Assembly: GCF_001039355.2 (NCBI RefSeq)
Contig: NW_019775014.1
Coordinates: 117,415 to 181,414, forward strand
Length of the DNA stretch: 64,000 bases
Reading direction: 5' to 3'
DNA from: Lingula anatina
Lineage: Eukaryota > Brachiopoda > Lingulata > Lingulida > Lingulidae
A program made the position numbers and the translations under genes. Numbering within the stretch: position 1 is the stretch's first letter; each line of letters starts with the position of its first letter. Shown piece after piece: positions 48,920 through 60,484 of the stretch. Under the pieces are notes generated by a model. That model ran no database searches. It saw only the letters and a program-made list of their open reading frames with translations, and was not told the DNA's origin.

Positions 48920-50735
48920 AAGCTGGGTACGTCAAATTACTCTAAGAAAATTTCTTACAATGTCCATGGCTGTCCTGACAAGCCAAGATTACATTTTTCA
49001 AAAGCCGTCTTTGAAAATATAGGCCGTCCGGTGAGGTCAGCGGCTGTCCAAATGACGGCTGGACGGTTTGCTGGGAAACTTGCTCATAACGGTATATTTT
49101 TTTAACTAGGGGCTTACTGACACAAAATTTGGGCACTTATATAGATTGTGCCTGCTTGTATCGATCTAAATTCTGAATAACATCTGAAAAACAGAACACT
49201 CGGATCGTTGTACTATTATGACGCCTTCTTATTATCCACTTCGTGATATCCACTTCATGGTCGGCTTCTCTAGGTTGAACTTACATATGACATCACCCAG
49301 CTTACATGCGGGTGCATGCCTCCCAAAATGAACCAATTATATCAAAGGATAAAGTTCTAATACATCTTAGTTTAATTGTTTGTACATTTTGTAAAAATTG
49401 CCCATGTCACCCTGTTAGTTTGGAGGGTTAAGCTGGATCAAGTCCGTGTCAAAATTTGTTTCTCTGGCTCCTTGTTTAGCCCAATGATCAGATTTATCTA
49501 GTGCCCCCAGGTAGATTTTTACCTGAGATAAATATTGCCAGCGAGAGTGCGTTTGGTACACTCAAGACAAAGAATACCTGTGAACTGAAGGGCACTTTAC
49601 CATCTAATTAAGAGGTAAAGGAAGTTCCAGCTATATGGAAGATTAAGATCGGACTTCTGATGGTAACTAGTATTGTTTACCTCAGTTTTGTGAAAGCAAA
49701 CCAGAAGGGGTGTCAGAACAATGGTGCATTTATAAATTATACAGAGGATTTGTAAATTCAGGTAACATTAACTTACAATCGAAGGGGATATTCGATAATA
49801 TTCATTGAAAAATACACTAAATTTATGAGAATAATATCCTGGTTGGCCCAAAAATTGTACGCACAGTGTAACCGTGCATATGCCCGGTTACGCCCCTGTG
49901 ACTCAAATCATTTCCCGCTGACTATATGAAAATTGCCTTCTAGCACGGATAAAAAGTCCAAGCTTCTAGGCTTGCTCGGATCGCTGACGATCTCTTGCTG
50001 ACGAATACAATAACGAAGTCCCTTGAACTAGTGTGGAAATTGCCTTATCCTCGCACTCAGATCACTCACGATCTCCCATTGACGATCTTCCAGTCCCCTG
50101 AACGAATATGAAAATGGCCTTTCTGTTTTGCTCGAATAGATGATAACTGCCTTTTCAGTTTAGTCTAGATTATCTATCACTCGCAGGTTTGTTTGAAGAT
50201 GGTTTAAATGACAAAATGTACACTCTTTTTAAATGTGTACATTGGCGCAATTATGTGCCAGGTAATAAGCTGCTGGTCAAGATTGGGTTGCCTGGGTGAA
50301 AAAAAGTGGACATCGCGCCCTGCACTCAGCCCCCCCCCCAACCTTGTATATTTGATCGCAGACAACAGTCAGCGGTCATGTTGGTCGCAGCGCATGGGGG
50401 AGAGAGACCGTAATACACAGTTCGGCTGCCGTGGTGAAGGTTACCTGTGCGCCGCACATACCAATCTGCGGTCGTAGTGGCCTCCCTGCCAAGGCCGGCT
50501 TCTACAGTGAAGGCAACGTATGCGTCGAAGACACCGACTCGCGCATGGCGAGATGAGAACACACTCGTGCGTAAAGCTCCGCCCGACTTCAACGGTAATC
50601 GCAGACAAAGGCTACTTGTACGTGCGACACAGACACCGATTGGCTGTCGTCTTGGTTTCAGCGCTCGGAAAGGAGCAGCTGTAAGATGACACTAGTTTCT
50701 TGCTGCCAGAATCGCTTTTGAAAAACGACACTACT
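48920..50735. other. Inside of the pogo-like element, no gene recognised
   Basis: No domain seen. From about 50300 to 50700 the GC content rises and a short open frame (50447-50689, Arg-rich) appears. Its origin is unknown. Confidence 0.4.
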
Positions 50736-50853
50736 TGTAAGGGACCCCTAAATGTCTTAATGTAGTTTTAGAACTTCCGTAAGAGTGTAGGCAGAATCTT
50801 GTTCATGAAGTTTATTGTCATTGTTTAATCGAAGCCAGTTTGATCAGTCACTG
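50736..50853 (+). repeat. Left LTR fragment
   Basis: TGTAAGGGACCCC at the start corresponds to TGTCAGGGACCCC at 53459. About 97% identical over 118 bp, then stops abruptly at CAGTCACTGC. Confidence 0.85.
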
Positions 50854-51599
50854 CGGCAGCGAGGGATAATCTCCAGACTTCAAGGCTGGAAAATAAAAGG
50901 AGGTATGATGCCAAAGCAAACGCAAATAAAATAGAAGTGGGTGACACTGTTATCGTTTACGCACCTGATAGCGTAACATTTGGATCCAGGTGGGACCCCG
51001 TTTGGACTGTCACGTGGCATAGAGGAAACGTCTTTTGGATAACCCACCAACAAACAGGCAAATCGCGGGTCGTAAACAAGCTCAGATTAGTCAACAGGGG
51101 ATTACCGTGGGATCAAGTGAAGGCACGGGCACGTCACGTATTTAAGAGGAGGACCAATCCTGCTGGACCACAGTTGCAGCTTGGTGTGCCACCAGTCAAC
51201 TCCAGGGCTACAGAGGAACAGCTTACTCCCCAACAAGAAGACGAGCAGAACACAAACGAGCCCAGACCCGAGCACGGCCACGCAGTGTCAGTGAGTATAT
51301 CAGGTGAGTCTCAATCTGGCAGTTGCCGACAAACTTTAATTGCAAGGCGTAGGCAAAACACCACACCTCAGTACAGTACCCCAACTCATTCTTATAACAC
51401 CAGGTTTAGAAAGAGATGTCTGAGGGATACGGAAGGTCAGGGAGGCAACAAGAAGTTCAGAGAGGCCGACTGCGAGAGCAGGGTCGAGCAGGAAAATGGG
51501 ATGGAAACCGACTGCGAGGGCGTGGTCGAGCTGAAACAAATGAGAGAAGACGACTGCGAGGGCGCGGTCGCACCGGAAGAAATGGAGATTTCCGAGTAA
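50854..51599 (+). pseudogene. Errantivirus-like pol, C-terminal end
   Basis: The frame is open from the junction at 50854. It begins with a segment typical of the end of the integrase core (RRYDAKAN), then VGDTV and a small beta-rich domain like those that follow retroviral integrase. It finishes with a tail of acidic repeats containing Asp-Cys-Glu. Everything upstream is lost. The last 184 bases overlap the env frame. Confidence 0.7.
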
Positions 51600-52153
51600 A
51601 TTGGTTTATCAGAGAATATAAGACGTACGCATTTCTGTTAATATGTTTGTTAAGTTTTTTCGCAGGAATAAAAGCAGAATTGACCAAGCTACCTGATGGC
51701 GTGCTACTCACCCAGAGGCAGCAACTACAGGTCACAAAGGCGCAGTGGACGATTTTAGTCACCATCGATAAACCACGATTCAACGGCCAGGTAATAACTG
51801 ACCATTTCGGTAAAATTTTAACGGAAATAAATTGGGCCGAAAACGGAAATTTCATTAAAACCGCGACAAAACATCAGTGGCAGCAAAGATTGCGTAGTAG
51901 CTTAAATTTGTTCTACGAGTTGGAAGACTCTCAAGAGGTCATGCTTGGTCCGCTGCTGGTTAGACCGGGTGTGGCTGTTCCTGGTGACAACAGGGGTGCA
52001 CACCTGGGGTCACCACGGGAAAAACGAGGGTTGTTCGACTTCGTGGGATCGGCCGCGAGCTATTTATTCGGAATAAGTACGGATAAAAATGTAGAGCAAT
52101 GCCGGAAGTTAGTTACCGAAACACGAAAAGAGGGTCGCGTTGTTCATCTGTAA
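51416..52153 (+). pseudogene. env: Env-like (fusion glycoprotein) gene, truncated
   Basis: A 245-codon frame overlaps the pol tail. After an Arg/Gly-rich start (the overlap) comes a hydrophobic stretch at residues 71-83, a probable signal peptide. A luminal domain follows, then a furin-type site REKR at 201-204 and a Gly/Phe/Ala-rich segment that looks like a fusion peptide (205-220). This order is known from errantivirus envelopes related to baculovirus F proteins. The frame ends at about 52153, without the long stem, membrane anchor and tail. The true start may be a later or spliced ATG. The truncated copy should not yield a working envelope. Confidence 0.72.
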
Positions 52154-53458
52154 ACAAAGTGTTTTCCAGGAATTAAAGAGGAAGCGTACACCATGCATGC
52201 CGACAGATGTGGCAGTCAACACAGCGGTGGTCGCTTAAAACCTAGATTACTCCAATTCCGACAGGCAGCACGAGAAGAATAATGAACTAGTTATTTTCCA
52301 GAATTTAGAGGAAACCTAGCTTGCGCAGCTTTACAATAATTTTTTCATTTTTTTTACAGGTTACGCTCTAGGAAGTTGGGAGTTGATGGAATAATTTTGC
52401 TTTTCTCTTTTTCTGTCGAGTTGAATAGACTAATAAACTGCCTGGTTGGGAGGCGATGTTCCTTTTTGTGTTTTTCAGTTACCATACAATCGACTGCTTC
52501 CCTTGCGAGACGAACCCTGACATTGCCAGCCTGCCACTGATCCTAGCGAACGTCAACACGCATCATTCTGAAAACTGCCTCGTCACCAATGACTGGCGAT
52601 CACGTTATGTCCATTTACTCGAGGACTCGAGTTTAAACAACCGGGCGAGAGCAGTCCTGAGGTCGCATTAGTGATTGAGGTCTGTAGTGGAGGAATGGGT
52701 TACCACTTATCTTGCTTACCCGGGCTCGTCCTTGAGCAAGACGTATTTGCCCTTAGCTCCGCATGTAGGGTTACGCTCAGAGAACTCGTAATCAAAGCGA
52801 AAGTGAGACAGCATCGGAATCCTAGTATGCATTGTTCAACGGAGATTCGGGAACATGGAACAGGATTTATCAGAGACTAACGGATTTAATAAAAAGAAAT
52901 ACTCTTTCCTCTAACAAGTAGAGACTTAGTTTTTTCGAGAACATGGAGGAGAACGGTTCAGCTTAAACGCATCAGGCTAAGGACTGGGCCACCCGAGTAA
53001 AATACTTGCGACTATTAGATGTAGATATATGATAACTTGGGCCTTTCAATAAGGTACAGGATGTTTGCATTTGTAAAGACGAAGCGATGGAATGTTTTTT
53101 ATTGATGACCAGGGATAATTCTCACTTCAATCGTTAAAATTGTGTCAACATTTAATCTATATATGTAAATATGCAATATGTTTCATATTATTTTGTGTAA
53201 ATATGTAAATAGCTATCATGTTAAGTTTTACGTTTACGTCCTGAGCTCACGGTTTTTCTTTCCTCAATTTTTCTCCTCGTATTATTAAACGGGTGTAGCG
53301 AGGTTTTTGATGGGGAAAGTTTTTTAACCCAGAGCGTTAATTCCCATATTTCTTCATATGAAGTGTATCTGTAGTAAAACATTGCTATTAAAAGAAATAC
53401 GTGTATGTATCTATAAAAAAATATGTAACCATATTTTTAAGTGGGAAAAGGAGGAATG
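52154..53458 (+). other. Decayed region between env and right LTR
   Basis: Short ORFs (52456-52671, 52671-52880) are moderately GC-rich but carry no motif that I can place. They could be remains of the env stem. It ends in the purine-rich tract AAAAGGAGGAA next to the LTR. Confidence 0.5.
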
Positions 53459-54076
53459 TGTCAGGGACCCCTAAATGTCTTAATGTAGTTTTAGAACTTC
53501 AGTAAGAGTGTAGGCAGAATCTTGTTCATGAAGTTTATTGTCACTGTTTAATCGAAGCCAGTTTGATCAGTCACTGCCTAGAAGGATGTGGAGGTGGCCA
53601 AGTGACCTCTAATTTAATTAAGTTTTGTTCAGACGGTCGAGGAGCGACCGGTAATTTGATTTAATCAGATTACTTGTATACCTGCATATAAGCCAGGTGG
53701 GTAACATTATTCGAGAGAACTGATGTTAGACCTCAATGAGACACGACGATTGTAATATTTGTTATACTTCAGAATTAAATATTGTTGAAGGTTAGAAACT
53801 TTGCACGGGACTTGAGTTCGTTCTCTCACGCGTTTACCTGCGTATATTCAAACCTCGAACTTGGGACGAATTGAACGGTGATCGTAAGCGATCGGCGTCG
53901 ACTAATCTTGCGTTAAGATAACATCAGATCGGGCCGATACCCGACATACTGATAACGATGCTGTTTTGCATCCCTAGCCAACAGTACTGATCGTCATCTA
54001 GCACCTTGGGCCGTACACAGTATCAGGTGAAAGTACGTGTATCCCTTTGGTCGCAACTACTGACACTCACACATCA
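53459..54076 (+). repeat. Right LTR of errantivirus-like remnant (3' end tentative)
   Basis: It starts TGTCAGGGACCCC after the purine tract. A TATAAG motif lies near 53687 and an ATTAAA near 53775, as in a promoter and polyadenylation signal. The 3' end is set by the possible TACT duplication only. Confidence 0.6.
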
Positions 54077-54749
54077 TACTAATGGTAACTCTAAATAGAT
54101 CGTCGGGAGAAGATAACAGAAGACCTAGCGACGAACAGACAACTTCCGGTCAAAATTGACAGAATTCCATGAAATTCGAATGTTTGGAAGTTCTGAGCAC
54201 CTCCATGTCATGAATTTCGGCCAAAACGATCTTTTCCCAAATTTAATTATTTTCTACTGATCGAAATTCATGGCACATTACCATACTTAATATGGAATAT
54301 TTTTTATCATTGTTATTTTTGAGTGCTGATTAAAAAATTTTTGACTTGATTCATCAAAAAAGTATGTCATTGGGTGATAAAAATATCCAGTCTTCTATTG
54401 TGAGATATTTTGGTCAATAATATCAAATCAGACATAAGATGTCATTCAAAAGAAAAGAACGCCCCAAGAAAACCATATCAACAGTTTGATGTCAGTAATA
54501 ACTTTAAGCTAAGATATTAAAGAAAATGATAGCCTCCGGACAGTGATATGTTACGCAGTCAAAGAACTCATTACAGTAAATCATGAAAAGTCATCAGTAG
54601 CGGGTATGACCTCCAGCAGCCGCTTGCAGCGCCCTCATCCTACATGGCATACCCTGTGACAAGTTTTTTAGAGTTTGGATGGGATATCATTCCACACAGT
54701 GATATTTGCCTGTCGCAGTCCATCACTATTTACCAGCCAATGACCATAG

Positions 54750-55610
54750 CTATTAATTCTGTGAGTTACTTCCACCCACAGATTTTCAATTGGGTTCATA
54801 TTTGGGGTCTGCAGGCCAGGGCAGTTGCTGAACCCATTGGTTTTGAAGAAAAACAGAGATTCTGCGAGCTTGATGTGGGGTTGCGCAATCGTCTTGGTAC
54901 AAAAAGTTGTTCCTGAAGATGACTCTTACAAATCGAAGCATTGTTTGCTGTAGAATGTCTCTGTAGGAATCCTGGTTGAGGTTGCCTCCTAGAAAATCCA
55001 ACTGGTTCTGAGCACTGGCATGAAATGCTCCCCAAACAGAGACGTTGCCACCCCCTGCTTGCACCCTAGGCAGTACACAATCACTGATTTATGGCTCTCG
55101 TACATGTCGACAGTCACGGATTCGACGGTCAACCCTAAAAAATCCATATCTGGCCTCATCACTGAAAATGACGTGATTCCAGCGGTTTCGCTCCAAACGC
55201 ACGTGGTTCCCAGTCCATTGCAGACGTCGCTGTATATGACCTGCTGTTAACAGTGGTTTCCCTACTGGTCTTTGTGCAAAATAACCAACTTGCAGTAATC
55301 TCTTGTTTACGAGGGATCTTGAAACGGGTGTTTGAATGACATTCTGCCACTCTTTTCTGAGGACACTGGTTGTCTTTGTACGACCAGCATGGCGCACTCT
55401 AAGGAGAAGGCAATCCTCTCTTCTTGGTGTGATACGCAGACACCCTGGTTGAGGTATTGGAGTAGGTGCCCCTGTTGTAGCATTTCCTTGGAGGACTTTA
55501 CTAACGGTTCCTGCTTAAATGTTGAATTGCCTGGCAATGACTGTCCGTTTCTGGCCATTTTCTCTGAGAGCAAAAATCCCATAGTAAGCTGCGTTGCTTA
55601 GCTGTCGAAA
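54750..55610 (-). pseudogene. Tc1-like transposase, broken
   Basis: On the minus strand the N-terminal helix-turn-helix (55600-55400) has one in-frame TAA. The middle piece (55397-55089) includes the first catalytic Asp in IFSDEARYGF, and the next piece (55064-54786) the second in YQDDCATPHQ. The third catalytic Glu lies in NPIENLW, in another frame near 54785. Spacing fits the DD34E class. At least two frameshifts and two stops disable it. Confidence 0.88.
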
Positions 55611-55930
55611 CATATTTTCTGGTACCTGTCAAGTTTCAGAGCGATCCCTTTGTTGTTTCCTTAAATACACTTCAAATATTGACTAAACCCATGCGTTTTT
55701 ATACAAGGGCAGAAATTGCCGAAAATACCACCCCTCACATTTTTTACCACAGAACATGCAACTGCATGCATCAATTGTTTCGAGAGTTGTGTGGTAATTA
55801 GGTAACACACCTGGCTACACATGGAGTGGCACCTCAGTTTTGGATTTAAAATAGTTAGAGAGAAAATAAATATTTTGTAGAAAATTTACTCGCCCAAAAA
55901 TAATATTCCATATTAAGTAGTAACCCTGTA

Positions 55931-56060
55931 CTTAAACATGCTTCCATCTTACGTGATATTTATAACCTATATGTCCCACAAAATTATATAAATCATACTT
56001 ACATCTTACATAAATTCAGTAATTTGAGACATTTCTTTTCCCACCCCTCTTTTTTTAAAC
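55931..56060. repeat. Composite repeat, right of the Tc1 element
   Basis: It resumes the copy interrupted at 48643, with the ACATCTTACATAAATTC and TTTCTTTTCCCACCCC blocks. Confidence 0.55.
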
Positions 56061-56924
56061 TTACACCTCATTCAGTTGACAATGACCATTTGACAATGTC
56101 CTGAATCTTTCCACATACCATCTGTTGTATACATGGATGAGACATGGCCTTGCTCATGTTGCTGTCTCCCACTGCCTGCTTTTTTTATAGGAATTAGCCA
56201 TGACCAGACAGGAAGTGTCACTTCACCAAGAAGCAGCCATACTATATGGAAAGGGTCAACTGGAATTGAAAAGACTGTAATTACAAGGCTTATAGTAGTT
56301 AAACGTTAATAATTTTGACAAATCTAATCCAACTTTTGTGAAATTTGTACAAATGATGTATAAGATCAATAAAAATCTGTGATAAGCTTATCAGTTGACT
56401 ATGTCCAACGAGAAAGATTTTTTTGCCCAATATATTTTAGAAAACTAAAAATTACATTGAAAAGACTGGCAAATTCCAACAGCATAAAAGAGTTAATGTT
56501 AATAATTTTTACAAATCAAGTCCAACATTACTGAAATTTGTACAAATGATGCATAACAACAGTAAAAATCTGTGATAAGCTTGTTAATTGGCTTTGTCCA
56601 ATGAAAAAGATTATTTCCGACAATATATTTGAGAAAACTGAAAATTACATTGAAAAGACTGGCAAATTCCATGGTTTAAAATAGTTAAACATTAATAATT
56701 TTGACAAATCTAGTCCCACATTACTGAAATTTGTACAAATGATGCAGAACAACAATAAAAATCTGTGATAAGCTTATCAGTGGACTGTATGTAATAGAAG
56801 TGTAGTTTATTGGCAATTTTTGTGAGAATAGTGAATTACTGAAAACAAGTTTTTCAATTTTTCAACATATCATTCAGTCTCAAATGAAACAAAATGTTAT
56901 GATTTGAGTTCGTTTGTGTAAGAA

Positions 56925-57257
56925 GTGGCAAATTACCCACAAATGTCATCTGAAAAACAACATATAACCATTCAAGACTTCTCCTTACTGCCAATACCAC
57001 ATGCAGATTCCACCTTACAATGGGTTTCTGGCATCAAGTTTAGCACACCATTTCACAATGTCCTAAATCTTTCCACATACCATGTATTGTACACATGGAT
57101 TAGACATGGACTAGCTCTTACTGCTATCTTTCACTGCAGGCTTTTTCTAAAGGAAATAGCCATGACCAGACAGGAAGTGTTAGTTGACCAAGAAGCAGCC
57201 ATGCTATATGGAAAGGGTCACCTGGAATTGAACAGACTAGAATTAAATGGCTTATAG
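56925..57257 (+). CDS. Unknown 110-codon ORF in tandem unit 1
   Basis: An ATG-led frame with a balanced amino acid composition, no membrane segment and no family that I recognise. It contains MTRQEVLVDQEAAMLYGKGH. The diverged copy near 56085-56270 keeps part of the frame but has stops, so it is either an exon caught in a repeat or non-coding. No splice sites give it a clear partner. Confidence 0.3.
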   Translation: MANYPQMSSEKQHITIQDFSLLPIPHADSTLQWVSGIKFSTPFHNVLNLSTYHVLYTWIRHGLALTAIFHCRLFLKEIAMTRQEVLVDQEAAMLYGKGHLELNRLELNGL

Positions 57258-57692
57258 TAGTTAAACGTTAACAATTTTGACAAATCTAGTGCAGCATAAC
57301 TGAATTTGTACAAATGATGCATAACAACAATAAAAATCTGTGATAAGCTTATCAGTTGACTATGTCCAATTAAAAAGATTTTTTCACCCAATATATTTGA
57401 GAAAACTGAAAATTACATTGAAAAGACTGGCAAATTCCATGGTTTAAAATAGTTAAACATTAATAATTTTGACAAATCTAGTCCCACATTACTGAAATTT
57501 GTACAAATGATGCAGAACAACAATAAAAATCTGTGATAAGCTTATCAGTGGACTGTATGTAATAGAAGTGTAGTTTATTGGCAATTTTTGTGAGAATAGT
57601 GAATTACTGAAAACAAGTTTTTCAATTTTTCAACATATCATTCAGTCTCAAATGAAACAAAATGTTATGATTTGAGTTCGTTTGTGTAAGAA

Positions 57693-58025
57693 GTGGCAAA
57701 TTACCCACAAATGTCATCTGAAAAACAACATATAACCATTCAAGACTTCTCCTTACTGCCAATACCACATGCAGATTCCACCTTACAATGGGTTTCTGGC
57801 ATCAAGTTTAGCACACCATTTCACAATGTCCTAAATCTTTCCACATACCATGTATTGTACACATGGATTAGACATGGACTAGCTCTTACTGCTATCTTTC
57901 ACTGCAGGCTTTTTCTAAAGGAAATAGCCATGACCAGACAGGAAGTGTTAGTTGACCAAGAAGCAGCCATGCTATATGGAAAGGGTCACCTGGAATTGAA
58001 CAGACTAGAATTAAATGGCTTATAG
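57693..58025 (+). CDS. Unknown 110-codon ORF in tandem unit 2
   Basis: Identical to the ORF in unit 1. The identity reflects the recent duplication, not selection. Confidence 0.3.
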   Translation: MANYPQMSSEKQHITIQDFSLLPIPHADSTLQWVSGIKFSTPFHNVLNLSTYHVLYTWIRHGLALTAIFHCRLFLKEIAMTRQEVLVDQEAAMLYGKGHLELNRLELNGL

Positions 58026-58639
58026 TAGTTAAACGTTAACAATTTTGACAAATCTAGTGCAGCATAACTGAATTTGTACAAATGATGCATAACAACAATA
58101 AAAATCTGTGATACGCTTATCAGTTGACTATGTCCAATTAAAAAGATTTTTTCACCCAATATATTTGAGAAAACTGAAAATTACATTGAAAAGACTAGCA
58201 ATTTCCATGGTTTAAAATAGTTAAACGTTAATGATTTTGTCAAATCTAGTCCCACATTACTGAAATTTGTACAAATGATGCAGAACAACAATAACATGGC
58301 AGCAAAGCTGTCAAATGTACAGAAAAAAAGCAGAAAATAACAATGCACAAAATAATGAAAATGCGTATATACAAAAATCAAATTTTCACAAAAAATGTAA
58401 AACTTTCAGAAAAATAAATAAACAGACTGCTTTTCCAAAGGAAGCTGCATTTAAGGCCCATGTTTCTTTCCTGTAAATTTGAGAAGAGTGAGTGACATGG
58501 TTTTCCTTTAATGGGCACTATGGCAGAAGTGCCTAGAATAGTTTTCTTTAATTTTGATGCAATATTGCATAATGCTTAACAGCATAATCACTATCAATTT
58601 TTAATGATAAAATAGAAGTATCATGTTTATTCAGAAAAT

Positions 58640-60200
58640 ATGACTAGTAAAGGTCTTTGGGACTATGGAACTTCAAGTATCACCTTGAAATTACCAAAAT
58701 GAGTTTCATGACAACAGGCATATCAGTTTGCCTTGAAATGTATTTACAGTGTTGAATATATGATGAAAAGATCACAGCAACGGTGATGGCGGCTACGACA
58801 GATGCAGGTGACGGCAATATGTACAGACACGTCTGTGTCTGTACATAAAAATGTGCCTGGCAAAGGTCTTCGGGACTATGGGGACTATGAACTTCAAAGT
58901 CACACCTTGAAATTGCCAAAATGTAAACAAGACTGAATCTGAGGTAAAAGCACTTATAAACAAGGCATAACTGCATCAAAACCAAACCAATCTAGCTTAT
59001 TTTCGAACTCGACCTGTATTTTAGTAAGATTAAGCACTCCTGTGAGTTTCATGTCTATAAGCCTATTGGTTTTCCTCGAAATGTGTTAACAGTGTTGTAT
59101 ATATGACGAAAAGTGAGAAAACAGCTTAACTTATAAAATAATGGCTGATCATGTCAATTTTCTAACTTGACCTGCATTTTAGTAAGATTGATTAAACCTG
59201 TGAGCTTCATGACAACAGGCCTATCGGTTGAAAAAAAAGCATAACTGCTAAAATAATGGCCTGATCATGGTGATTTCCATACGTGACCTACATTTTATAA
59301 ATATTCATCAGCTCTGTAAATATAAAGCCAAAAGTAAAACTGTCTTCCACTTATCATGTTTATGCTGAAAGTGCATGTCGACGGTGACGACGGCGATGAC
59401 AGACACAGGTGACGGCAATATGTACAGACTCATCTGTGTCTGTACATAAAAAGGCTGCTTTGTTAGTGCAATCTTTGTCATAATCTATTCAGCTTTCTGG
59501 CCAATTGGACCACCATTTTCCTAAAATCTACTGAATCCACTGAGATCCAGGTAAATTATTTAATAGACTGGACATTTTCACCTATTGCATTACAATTTGT
59601 AATAACAGGACACTTATTTTATTTTGTCAAATGAATTATTTAGAATCATCATCATGTAACAGTTACATTTCATAAAAAGGTAAATTAAGAGTTTATCTGA
59701 AGCATACCTAGTGTCATTATTATTATGTACATGAACACAGATGTGTCTGTACATATAGCCGTCACCTGTGTCTGTCGTCGCCGCCATGCACTTTTACCGA
59801 TAACACGATAAAAAGGAAAACCATTTTTTCTTTAGGCTTGAAAATTACAAAACTGATGAATATTCATAATACACAGGTCAAGTTCAAACTTCAGCATGAT
59901 TGGGCCATTTTTATGGAAGTTATGCTGTTTTTTTTTAACTTTTCAGAATATATTCAACACTGTAAACACATTTCAAGGCAAACCGATAAGACTGTTGTCA
60001 TGAAACTCACAGGTTTAATCAATCTTACTAAAATGCAGGTCAAGTTAGAAAATCAGCATTATCGGGTAATTTTTGTGGAAGTTATCCTTTTTTTTCACTT
60101 TTTTCAGCATATATGCAACACTGATAACACGATAAGTGAAAAACCATTTTACCTTGGAGCAAATTGGACATTTAAAATTGTTCTATTGATATTTTTCCTA
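58640..60200. repeat. Large inverted repeat with internal tandem units
   Basis: The left arm (58640-59455) contains units of about 170 bp with GTTTCATGACAACAGGC and TGTGTCTGTACATAAAAA. The right arm (59735-60200) holds the same motifs in inverse orientation. About 280 bp lie between. Each unit has the short palindrome TGTACAGACAC/GTGTCTGTACA. A related fragment is at 30.2-30.6 kb. No supported gene. Confidence 0.65.
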
Positions 60201-60217
60201 TGTCAACAATTTTTTAA

Positions 60218-60484
60218 TTAAAGGGATAATAACTCTTCGTTTCGGCCAAAAAATGAATTTTCCTGGAGTAAACAACAATTTTCCCATGCTTACCAATGGT
60301 TAATGAATCCATTTTTACATTCAAAGTTAGTCCCTGGTTTTTTTCTAAAAAGTTTGGTTTTTTTTGTTAAATCTCTTAAGAGATTTTAACAGAGTATAGC
60401 CATCAATGGAGGTCACGTGGTCTTAAGACAAGCTCAGATATCAGAATAATAGCCATAACTGCCGTTTTTGTGGTAAAACAGAAT
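60218..60484 (-). mobile_element. Second copy of the TTAA MITE, uninterrupted by the LINE
   Basis: TTAA at 60218-60221, then AGGGATAATAACTCTT, in the opposite orientation to the copy at 43.9-47.5 kb. It crosses the LINE target without interruption near 60310-60345. It is cut after about 263 bp by the tail of a different LINE. Confidence 0.85.

Larger units (their letters stand above)
50736..54080 (+). mobile_element. Errantivirus-like provirus remnant
   Basis: A 118 bp LTR fragment (50736-50853) matches the start of the right LTR at 53459. Between them lie the end of pol, an overlapping env gene and about 1.3 kb of decayed sequence. TACT before the left LTR (50732-50735) and after a TCA at 54074-54076 (54077-54080) may be the 4 bp target duplication. 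The left LTR joins pol directly at 50853/50854, so most of the LTR, gag and pol are deleted. It cannot replicate. Confidence 0.75.
48655..54285. mobile_element. 5.6 kb TA-flanked element with pogo-like ends
   Basis: Between TA at 48655-48656 and 54284-54285, the ends read CAGTAAAGTGCCATGAATTT and, inverted, TGGTAATGTGCCATGAATTT. The core TGAATTTCG recurs four times in the first 130 bases and at least three times in the last 120, as subterminal binding sites would. The CAGT start and TA duplication fit the pogo/Tigger group. No transposase is recognised, and part of the inside is an errantivirus-like remnant. Confidence 0.75.
48644..55930 (-). mobile_element. Tc1-like transposon, split by a larger element
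   Basis: Outer TA dinucleotides (48644-48645, 55929-55930) flank inverted ends CAGGGTTACTACTTAATATG. On the left the end is cut after 10 bases by the inner element, and it resumes at 54286. Without the insertion the element is about 1,650 bp, the usual Tc1 size, with a minus-strand transposase. Subtracting both insertions restores the composite repeat. Confidence 0.9.
56060..58305 (+). repeat. 768 bp tandem duplication plus diverged copies
   Basis: 56620-57387 and 57388-58155 are almost identical, with one substitution noted (AAGCTT against ACGCTT near 57350/58118). A third, partial unit follows to about 58305. Older, diverged copies lie at 56080-56440 and 56440-56620. Shorter subunits of about 190 bp (GAAAATTACATTGAAAAGAC) recur within each unit. 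Confidence 0.88.
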
